Assembly (NCBI GenBank): GCA_943356395.1
Contig: CALRFC010000045.1
Span: 1-5,473, forward strand
Reading direction: 5' to 3'
Length of the DNA: 5,473 bases
From: Candidatus Nomurabacteria bacterium
GTDB taxonomy: Bacteria; Patescibacteriota; Minisyncoccia; Phycocordibacterales; UBA9973
Shown: in pieces, positions 1-5,400 of the stretch
Layout: each line of letters starts with the position of its first letter
Position numbering within the stretch: position 1 is the first letter of the stretch
Notes under the pieces: model-generated
The model's database searches: none
Seen by the model: the letters and a program-made list of their open reading frames with translations, nothing else
Told to the model about the DNA's origin: nothing
Position numbers and translations under genes: made by a program

Positions 1-29
1 GAAATAGGTTCGAACTTGGTACAATAAAT

Positions 30-79
30 ACACAAAGATTGAAAAACGAGACCTGCGTCTCGTTTTTCAATCTTTGTGT
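30..79. terminator. Perfect 23-bp hairpin, probable two-way terminator
   Basis: The arms at 30-52 and 57-79 are exact reverse complements, with a 4-base loop (CTGC). The inner part has the classic intrinsic-terminator layout on both strands: an A run, a GC-containing stem (CGAGAC/GTCTCG) and a T run. It would stop transcription entering from the left of the window and also any leftward transcript starting near 160. The stem is longer and more perfect than a terminator needs, so a small mobile palindrome is an alternative. Confidence 0.7.
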
Positions 80-117
80 CAGCCGGAGGCACCATTTGAA
101 TTTTTTATCATTTTTTG

Positions 118-158
118 CTATATTCTAGTGATGCATCCCGTAGTAGAAAATGGCATTG
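118..158 (-). promoter_or_regulatory. Diverged third copy of the leader repeat, facing left
   Basis: Read on the minus strand, 158-133 matches 238-263 of the plus strand at 21 of 26 positions, including the GATGCCATTTT core, ACTAC and GGATG. It lacks the CGCTC/GAGCG hairpin of the two full copies. The start codon equivalent to the main one (136-134) runs into a stop after three codons (ATG CAT CAC TAG), so no gene follows it. The upstream reading frame (ATG at 156-154, stop at 120-118) stays open for 12 codons and begins MPFSTTGC. It is probably a degenerate relic or the leader of a very short transcript ending at the 30-79 hairpin. Confidence 0.45.
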
Positions 159-200
159 AAAATCAAGATAATGATATTATGTTTCGAAAAATTGCGCTAT

Positions 201-259
201 TATAATTAATCATATAAAAGTGTGCCGCTCTTTGGAGCGATGCCATTTTTCACTACAGG
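201..259 (+). promoter_or_regulatory. Promoter and leader of the 96-residue membrane protein gene
   Basis: There are two candidate -10 boxes: TATAAT at 201-206 and TATAAA at 213-218. The second has TTGCGC at 192-197 about 15 bases upstream. A small hairpin follows, CGCTC at 226-230 and GAGCG at 235-239 with loop TTTG. The main ATG at 260 has only AGG directly against it and no spaced Shine-Dalgarno. By contrast GGAG (234-237) stands just before an upstream ATG at 240. From 202 to 264 the sequence is a 59/63 match to the valS leader at the other end of the window, inverted. Confidence 0.6.
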
Positions 260-278
260 ATGGATTCCGAAAAAATAG
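240..278 (+). CDS. Possible leader peptide (upstream ORF) MPFFTTGWIPKK
   Basis: ATG at 240 follows GGAG by two bases and opens a 12-codon frame ending in TAG at 276-278. It overlaps the start of the 96-residue gene (ATG at 260) in another frame. The valS leader encodes the same first eight residues, and the diverged copy at 156-118 encodes MPFSTTGC. The third copy's changes in the shared part include one silent change (ACA to ACG). It could work by translational coupling, with ribosomes loading at GGAG and restarting at the main ATG. Conservation may equally come from the DNA or RNA element itself, so a translated peptide is only a possibility. Confidence 0.25.
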   Translation: MPFFTTGWIPKK

Positions 279-550
279 ACCAGATATTGAAGCTTACGGA
301 GGACAATCACGCGATGCTGAAGAAGATCCGCGGGACGCAGAAAACGGCGCAGATGTTCCGTGCGATCTATTGGATCGTGATCATCGCGCTCACTTTCGGC
401 GCGTATGTCTTCATCCAGCCGTATTTGGAAAAAATCACGGGGCTTTATTCGCAAGGTTCCAGCGTTCTCGATAATTTCAAGAATTTGAGCGGTTCAAACA
501 ATTGGAGCTCGTTCTTGAACGACAACGGAACGACCGCGACGAAGAAATAA
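260..550 (+). CDS. Small single-pass membrane protein, conserved Patescibacteria type
   Basis: A 96-residue protein. Residues 1-24 are a charged, probably helical N-terminus (MDSEKIDQILKLTEDNHAML). Residues about 35-53 (AIYWIVIIALTFGAYVFI) form one hydrophobic membrane span. The C-terminal third is polar and rich in Gly, Ser and Asn (SGSNNWSSFLNDNG), ending TTATKK. There is no cleavable signal peptide and no catalytic motif. I recognise this architecture (acidic amphipathic helix, one membrane span, low-complexity tail) as a common small hypothetical protein in these genomes, but its function is unknown. The start at 260 is supported because the sequence shared with the valS leader runs exactly into both start codons. 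It stands alone on the plus strand ahead of tRNA genes, with a hairpin at 571-618 as likely terminator. It shares its promoter/leader with valS, which may point to constitutive expression. Confidence 0.8.
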   Translation: MDSEKIDQILKLTEDNHAMLKKIRGTQKTAQMFRAIYWIVIIALTFGAYVFIQPYLEKITGLYSQGSSVLDNFKNLSGSNNWSSFLNDNGTTATKK

Positions 551-570
551 GAGAGCAGCTTTTTGGTTTC

Positions 571-618
571 TGCTGTTTGCTTTTGGCTTTGGGTTAGAGA
601 AGCTGAAAGCAGAAAGCA
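571..618 (+). repeat. Purine/pyrimidine inverted repeat, possible terminator
   Basis: Arms 571-589 and 600-618 pair at 18 of 19 positions if G-U pairs are allowed, with a 10-base loop. The right arm contains AAGCTGAAAGCAG followed by AAAGC, nearly the same as 2370-2387 (AAGCTGAAAGCAG then GAAGC). This shows a dispersed repeat family. It follows the stop codon of the 96-residue gene and may end its transcript, although no strong T run follows on the plus strand. Confidence 0.5.
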
Positions 619-630
619 TATTAAGATTAC

Positions 631-702
631 GCCGAGGTAGCTCAGTAGTAGAGCTCTCCCCTGAAGAGGGATAGGTCGTGAGTGCGATTCTCACCCTCGG
701 CA
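631..702 (+). tRNA. tRNA-Phe (GAA), with unusual D-loop and T-loop
   Basis: A complete cloverleaf. The acceptor GCCGAGG (631-637) pairs with CCTCGGC (695-701), with A702 as discriminator. The D stem is GCTC/GAGC (640-643, 651-654). The anticodon loop CTGAAGA (661-667) gives anticodon GAA at 663-665, which reads Phe codons. The T stem GTGAG/CTCAC (678-682, 690-694) is perfect. CCA is not encoded directly: the next bases are CACACCA. Oddities: the D-loop AGTAGTA has A where G18 is expected, the T-loop TGCGATT has G where U55 is expected, and the top anticodon-stem pair (C656 with T672) is a mismatch. Losing both partners of the 18-55 contact suggests either a paired change or early decay. It is probably functional, but a pseudo-tRNA is not excluded. 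Confidence 0.85.
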
Positions 703-720
703 CACCAATATAATAAAATG

Positions 721-886
721 TATTCCCTGAAGAGGTGAGAAGCGTTGAATTCTGAATACTTGCAAGAATTCAAAGACGGAGCCTGACGAGGCGAGTCGGG
801 GTCGCAGAATTTTGTAGCAACAAAATATCTGTGACTACTTGGAGCTTCGCAAGACCTTGAGCGTTTTGTAATCAAAATGCGAAAGG
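721..886 (+). other. Hairpin-rich spacer upstream of the tRNA 3' half
   Basis: No protein gene is visible here. Successive stems: TTGAATTC/GAATTCAA (745-752 with 766-773); GCCT/AGGC with a GACG loop (781-792); a long stem 801-835 in which GTCGCAGA pairs with TCTGTGAC and ATTTTGT with ACAAAAT around an AGCA loop, with one bulged A and one G-U; CTTG/CAAG (838-841 with 850-853); and GCGTTTTG/CAAAATGC with a TAAT loop (861-880) inside ACCTT/AAGGT (854-858 with 883-887). Such dense local pairing suggests a folded RNA or an inserted palindromic element. I found no group I intron core, tmRNA, RNase P or SRP RNA signature. At 725-739 there is a short copy of tRNA-Phe anticodon-arm sequence. Confidence 0.4.
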
Positions 887-897
887 TGTACAGCTTC

Positions 898-937
898 TGT
901 AAGAAGGAAGTCGCCAGTTCAAATCTGGCCCACGGCA
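898..937 (+). tRNA. 3' half of a tRNA, probably tRNA-Thr (UGU); 5' half not found
   Basis: From 898 the spacing fits the 3' half of a standard tRNA exactly: anticodon loop remainder TGTAA (898-902, anticodon TGT), 3' anticodon stem GAAGG (903-907), variable loop AAGTC (908-912), T stem GCCAG/CTGGC (913-917, 925-929) around TTCAAAT, 3' acceptor strand CCACGGC (930-936), A937, then CC. C72 and G71 require G1-C2 in the missing half, which matches known threonine identity pairs. A matching 5' acceptor GCCGTGG does not occur upstream in the window, and CTTC before 898 does not give a U33 or a good 27-31 stem. Options are a decayed gene, a gene interrupted by an intron longer than this window shows, or a split tRNA. 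The rightward terminator follows 8 bases later. Confidence 0.5.
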
Positions 938-945
938 CCCGAAAC

Positions 946-975
946 AGAAAAAACCCCGCATGCGGGGTTTTTTCT
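946..975. terminator. Perfect palindromic two-way terminator
   Basis: A 30-base perfect palindrome. Its GC core CCCCGCATGCGGGG (954-967) is flanked by six A on the left and six T on the right. On the plus strand it ends the tRNA transcript. On the minus strand it lies 43 bases beyond the stop codon of the small heat-shock protein gene and ends that operon. It is a textbook shared intrinsic terminator between convergent units. Confidence 0.9.
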
Positions 976-1018
976 TTATTGGTGTTCCTACTAACTATTT
1001 ACTACTTTCTTACTGTCC

Positions 1019-1501
1019 CTAAACCGATTTGACCTTCAGCATCGTCTTTTTCGCGCGGTCGACTTTCGGGATCTTGATGACGAGAAGCCCGTGGCGTTCG
1101 ATGGCTTCGGCTTCTTCCGGTTCCACTTCCTGCGGGAGAATGATGGTGCGGGCGAAAGAACCCCAGTACAATTCGCGGGAAAGATAATTCTCTTCGGAAA
1201 TGATCTTCGAACTTTCGCGCTTGCCTTTGATGATGATCATGTCGCGCGTGATGTTTATCGAAAGATCCTCGGGCTTCACGCCGGCGACCATGGTTTCCAC
1301 GATCACATCATTCGGTGTCTGATACACATCGACGGAGAGCTCGGCGTCTTCGTGCTCGTCGTTCCAATCGACTTTGCGCTCTTCCGAATTCGAAAGCCGC
1401 GCCTCGTCTTTGGCTTTTTTCACGGGCACATCTGGGCTCTCCGAATCGTCAAGACGGATTCCGCCGGTCAGGCGTTCAAAAAAAGATTTTCCTTTAAACA
1501 T
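1019..1501 (-). CDS. Small heat-shock protein, Hsp20/alpha-crystallin family
   Basis: An ATP-independent holdase chaperone of the cytoplasm that binds unfolding proteins. From M at 1501 it is 160 residues. The N-terminus MFKGKSFFERLTGG is followed by a long acidic/basic linker (residues 15-52). The alpha-crystallin domain is about 53-147, with ELSVDVYQTPNDVIVETMVA, VKPEDLSINI, the RELYWGSFARTIILP signature (109-123) and a final HGLLVIKIPK strand (137-146), which corresponds to the family's A-x3-n-G-x-L-x-i-x-i-P-K. The tail TMLKVKSV is short and has only a weak I-x-I-like motif. The frame could start at 1549 (176 residues, MKKKRARFSRP), but I prefer 1501. That start overlaps the stop of the upstream protease gene by 8 bases (ATGTTTAA), a usual sign of translational coupling, and MFKGKSFFERLTGG looks like a normal N-terminus for the family. 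No CIRCE operator is visible. Confidence 0.9.
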   Translation of the reverse strand: MFKGKSFFERLTGGIRLDDSESPDVPVKKAKDEARLSNSEERKVDWNDEHEDAELSVDVYQTPNDVIVETMVAGVKPEDLSINITRDMIIIKGKRESSKIISEENYLSRELYWGSFARTIILPQEVEPEEAEAIERHGLLVIKIPKVDRAKKTMLKVKSV

Positions 1502-2270
1502 AGTGTTGTGTTGAAACGGGCGGGAGAACCGCGCTCTCTTTTTCTTCATAGAGACGCTGGCTCATGCGGCGCACTTTTTCAAAAAGAAGCAAGCTGATAA
1601 TGGTGGCGACCCAAAGGAATCCGAAAATTTTTATATACTCGTTGCCGTGCGCATTCATTATAAAAAAATTAAAGGTGCTATGCAAGGTGATTGCGAGCGC
1701 GAGTCCGAAGAGTCCGGCAAAGAACTTCACGCCGATGCTCTGGAAGAACGAGAGCCCGAGCATGAATCCGATGATCGAGGTGGACATGGCGTGGAGAAGC
1801 GTCGCGCCCAAGAAGCGCAAGCTGTCGGTGAGGAGCGAGACGGTCGTGTCGGAAGATCCGATCGGATAGATGAGAAAAAGCGCGTTCTCGAGCGCCGCGA
1901 AGCCGAGCGCGGTCGTGATGCAATAGAGCGGGAAGTCCACCGGTTCGTCGACTTGCGAGCTCCGAAATGCGATGAAGAAAACAGCGAGCAATTTCATGAT
2001 CTCTTCGATCGCGACCCAGCCGATCATGAGCGTGTGCTCGTCGTTTGAAAAATTGAGGAGAAACCTCTGAAGCGGGAGAACGAGGATGACGGCGATCATG
2101 CCTCCGGCAAACGAAAGGAAAAGGAGTCCGCGCGGTTCGGGATGAACGGAATCTTCGCGCAGCCAATAGCGGAGCCACACATATGCGGGAACTGCGCCGG
2201 CGAGGATGGAAATGATGACCGTAACAGGATCGGCAGTGCTTGCGTTCAAAAAATTTGGGATGCTGTTCAT
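1494..2270 (-). CDS. PrsW-family intramembrane protease (glutamic-type)
   Basis: A 258-residue membrane protein with about seven hydrophobic spans (roughly 16-36, 49-72, 82-102, 112-134, 149-172, 178-200, 213-232). It carries the family's signatures in order: EEIMK (89-93), the E-E-x-x-K motif; LGFAALENA (122-130) with E128 and N129; R152 to H160 in LRFLGATLLH; and LHSTFN (196-201) with H197. In Bacillus, PrsW makes the first cut in an anti-sigma factor (RsiW) and so releases a sigma factor. The family belongs to the CPBP/Rce1-like membrane protease group. No sigma/anti-sigma pair lies in this window, so the substrate here is unknown. Its 3' end overlaps the heat-shock chaperone gene, which suggests a joint envelope or protein-stress role (inference). 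The start at 2270 has no Shine-Dalgarno. A TATACT -10-like box lies 8 bases upstream, so the message may be leaderless. Confidence 0.85.
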   Translation of the reverse strand: MNSIPNFLNASTADPVTVIISILAGAVPAYVWLRYWLREDSVHPEPRGLLFLSFAGGMIAVILVLPLQRFLLNFSNDEHTLMIGWVAIEEIMKLLAVFFIAFRSSQVDEPVDFPLYCITTALGFAALENALFLIYPIGSSDTTVSLLTDSLRFLGATLLHAMSTSIIGFMLGLSFFQSIGVKFFAGLFGLALAITLHSTFNFFIMNAHGNEYIKIFGFLWVATIISLLLFEKVRRMSQRLYEEKESAVLPPVSTQHYV

Positions 2271-2278
2271 TGGATATA

Positions 2279-2284
2279 AGTATA
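2279..2284 (-). promoter_or_regulatory. Candidate -10 box for the protease-Hsp20 operon
   Basis: Read on the minus strand this is TATACT, preceded by TGCTT in T-rich sequence, and only 8 bases before the ATG at 2270. If used, transcription would begin at or very close to the start codon and give a leaderless mRNA, which fits the absence of a Shine-Dalgarno. No convincing -35 box is seen. TTCGCT about 15 bases further upstream is weak. Confidence 0.35.
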
Positions 2285-2322
2285 AAGCAAAAAGGGAAAA
2301 GCGAATAGCGGAAAAAATACGA

Positions 2323-2402
2323 GCTTCCAGCTGTCTGCTTTTTGCTGTTAGCTTTTTAATTCCAATTCAAAAGCTGAAAGCAGGAAGCTAAAAGCAAGAA
2401 GC
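2323..2402 (-). terminator. Long imperfect hairpin, probable valS terminator and dispersed repeat
   Basis: 34-base arms (2323-2356 and 2369-2402) pair imperfectly. The innermost part, AGCTTTT/AAAAGCT, is perfect, and most of the rest consists of repeated AGC-plus-A runs. Read on the minus strand it begins 7 bases after the valS stop and is followed by a T-rich run (TATTTTTTC), as an intrinsic terminator should be. The right arm shares AAGCTGAAAGCAG with the hairpin at 600-618, so it also belongs to a repeat family. Confidence 0.65.
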
Positions 2403-2409
2403 ACTTTTT

Positions 2410-5400
2410 CTATGTCGTTGGCCACTTCTCCACCATGAGCAAATTTCTTTTTTCAGCCGGCAAAAGCGCCCAGATTTCTTCCGTCACAAAGGGCATAAAA
2501 GGATGGAGAATCTTGAGGCAGTCGGTCCAGATGTGGATGAGCGCGGATTTTATCTCCGCGTCGGTTTTCGATTGTTCGATAATTTCATCGGCAAAACGAT
2601 GCCAGACATAGTGATAGATCTTTTCACTCGCCAAATGGAAGCGAAAATTCTCCATGTCGTCTGTGATGTCGGCGGCAATTTTTTTCCATTCATCCATGAT
2701 TTCATCCAACTTGGAAGTCGAACTTCCAAGTGATTCTGTTTCGACATTTTCCATAACAAATCTCGTGATATTCCAGATCTTATTCGAGAAATTCCGATAG
2801 CCCTTGATCTTGTCTTCGGAAATCTTCATATCCGTGCCGGCAGCCGTGCCGACAACGAGCGCCATGCGTCCGGCGTCCGCGCCGAATTTCTTCGCGATCT
2901 CGATCGGGTCGATGCCGTTGCCGAGCGATTTGGAGAATTTCCTGCCTTTCGCGTCGCGCACGATGCCGGTGAGATAGACGGTATGGAAGGGAATCGTCTC
3001 GAGAGCATAGCCGGACATTAGAATCATGCGCGCGATCCAATGGAACAAGATTTCGTATGCGGGAACGATGACATCGGTCGGATGGTATGTTTCCAGATCT
3101 GATTTTTCAGAATAGACAAAAGAATATTTCCAAGTCGGAGCGACTTCGGTCAGATCTTTTTCTCCGTAATACTCTTGAAGTGTTCCTTTCTTTTCCGCAG
3201 TCAGCGGAATTTCTTCGATGTTTGTTATTCTTGCATATCCGAACAGTTCCCCCGTTTGCGTGTTTTCAAGCTGTAATATGTCGCCAATATTCCAATCTTT
3301 CTTCTCCAATCTCGTGGTGTTTGTCTTGTCGCCGCTCTTTATTCTTTCAACAAACTTTTCATTCATTCCCATTTTCTTATCAATCGGCCAGCCGAGCGTG
3401 GAAAATGTCCATGTGCCGGAAGAGAACCATGTGTCGAGCGTGTCGGGATCTTGTTCGAATATATCATTTTTACAATTTTCACAAGGTTTACTTATTTCAA
3501 TCTGTATCACATCTGCATTCTTGATGGCTGTCCGAGCCAACATCTCCATAGGATCGAGATCCAACAACCTTTTCATCAATGTCCTTAATGCTCCTCCATG
3601 CGAAACCACAAGTATATTTTTCCCCTCAAATTTTTTTCTGTGAGAGACAAAAGCATTATGAATACGCTCCTCGACCTCCTTATAACTCTCCCCATTTTCC
3701 GGCTTGCCCTCATACTGATATGTTTTAAGTGGCTTAATATCTTTGCCGTACATTCCTTCGACAACTCCGTACTCACGCTCTCTCAATTCCGGATCAATTA
3801 TTATTTCTCCTCCAATTTCTTTTTGTATTATTTCTGCAGTTTCTTTTGCTCGTATCAAGTTTGAGCAAATTATATAATCGATGTTTTCATTCTTTAATTT
3901 CTGTGCTGCCACCATAGCTTGTTCTGTTCCAGTTTGATTCAAGGGCAGATCGATTGAGCCCGCTATTCTACCTTCTTTGTTGGAATCTGTTTCCCCGTGT
4001 CTTGTTAAGTAGATTTTTGCGCCGGTTTCAAGATTTACATATTGTTTTTTACAGTGCAGACAATACCACACCGGCACTCGGTGGCCGTACCAGATCTGGC
4101 GCGAGATGCACCAGTCGCGAAGATTTTCGATCCAGTGGAAATAGGTTTTGTCGAAATGCTCGGGCAAAATAGCGACTTGTCTGCTTGAAACAGCATTTTT
4201 CATTATTTCCTTCAAACTTACCTCCATGCCCGTTTCAAGTCCTTTCAATTTTGAATTTTGCAATTTGAATTTTGCATTTACATTGATGAACCACTGCAAT
4301 TTCGGCAGAGGCTCGATGATGCCGCCGGTGCGTTCTGCGGTGGCGACATTCTGTGAGACTTCTTCCTCTTTTTCCAAAAGTCCTTCGGCGCGCAACCATT
4401 CGACGATTATTTCTCGCGCTTCAGAAACTTTTTTGCCTTTGAGCCGCTCGTCGCCGACCGTCATTTTTGCAAGCTCGCTGATGACTTGCAGGCGAGGCAA
4501 ATCATGGCGGTCGGCGATTTCCCAGTCGATCTCTGAATGCGCCGGAGTTACGCCGAGCGCGCCGGTGCCGAAACCTTTTTCCACCGATTCATCGGCAACG
4601 ATTTTTATGGAAAGCGGGACGCCGCAGAAATCCGCGATTTCGTATGTCTTGCCGACAAATTCCTTGTAGCGCGCATCATCCGGATGCACAGCGACCGCCA
4701 CATCACCGACTTTCGTTTCCGGTCGCGTGGTAGAGATTGAGATAGGGAAGTCTTTCGAGTATTTGAAAGTGTAGAGCTTGGCTTTGCGTTCTTCGTACAC
4801 GATTTCGTCGTCGGCGATTGTCGTCTGGCCTTTTGGATCCCAGTTCACGATGCGATTGCCTCGATAGATCAGTCCATCGTCGTACATTTTTTTGAACATT
4901 GTGTTCACGGCGCGACTCCGCGTCACGTCGAGCGTGAACGCCTCGCGCGACCAATCGCAGGATGCGCCCATGACCTTTATCTGCGAAACGATCGTGTCGT
5001 GCGAATCTTTTGCAAACGCGTCTATCCGGCGGAGCATTTCTTCGCGGCCGAGATCGTGGCGTGATTTGTCTTCATTCTTTTTTATTTCCTTCTCGACTTT
5101 CGACTGCGTGGCGATGGCGGCGTGATCCGTTCCCGGGATCCAAAGCGTGCGGAAGCCGCGCATGCGCTTGTAGCGGATGATGATGTCTTGGAGCGTGAGC
5201 CCGAGCGCGTGTCCCATGTGGAGGACGCCGGTGACATTCGGCGGCGGCATGACGATGGTGAAGGATTTTGCGCTGTTTGGATTGTCAGACGCGACGGGAA
5301 GATTGTCGGGATTGAAAAAACCGCTCTCTTCCCAGAGTTTGTAGACGCGCGCTTCGGTCTCCGATGAATCGTAGGGTTTCAAGAATTTTTCGGGAATGTT

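Noticed and set aside
1..20. GGTTCGAAC resembling a tRNA T-loop at the left edge
   Set aside because: The flanking bases do not form a T stem and no acceptor end follows.
1..95. Leftward open frame from ATG at 95-93 running off the window edge
   Set aside because: It reads straight through the perfect terminator hairpin, has no recognisable motif, and only about 31 codons are visible.
703..897. Group I intron between tRNA halves
   Set aside because: I could not find the paired GACTA/TAGTC core elements in the right order, an intron-terminal G at the break, or a 5' exon upstream. It stays only an open alternative.
898..937. Reading the tRNA half as tRNA-Tyr (loop CTGTAAG, anticodon GTA)
   Set aside because: Only three anticodon-stem pairs form, the long variable arm of bacterial tRNA-Tyr is missing, and the variable region would be 4 bases. 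The threonine reading gives regular 5+5 spacing.
642..938. Minus-strand frame of 98 codons over the tRNA region
   Set aside because: Its ends spell tRNA sequence read as protein (ENRTHDLSLFRGE over tRNA-Phe, RFELATSFLQ over the tRNA half). It has no ribosome binding site and sits on RNA genes.
721..940. tmRNA, RNase P or SRP RNA
   Set aside because: There is no alanine-type acceptor with G3-U70, no tag-peptide frame, and no conserved RNase P or SRP core motif.
1091..1597. 168-codon plus-strand frame opposite the Hsp20 gene
   Set aside because: It is the antisense shadow of a gene with clear family motifs. Its product resembles no known family.
3087..3864. Several plus-strand frames of 60-145 codons opposite the inserted domains
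   Set aside because: Low-complexity F/S-rich translations that arise from the reverse complement of valS, with no motifs.
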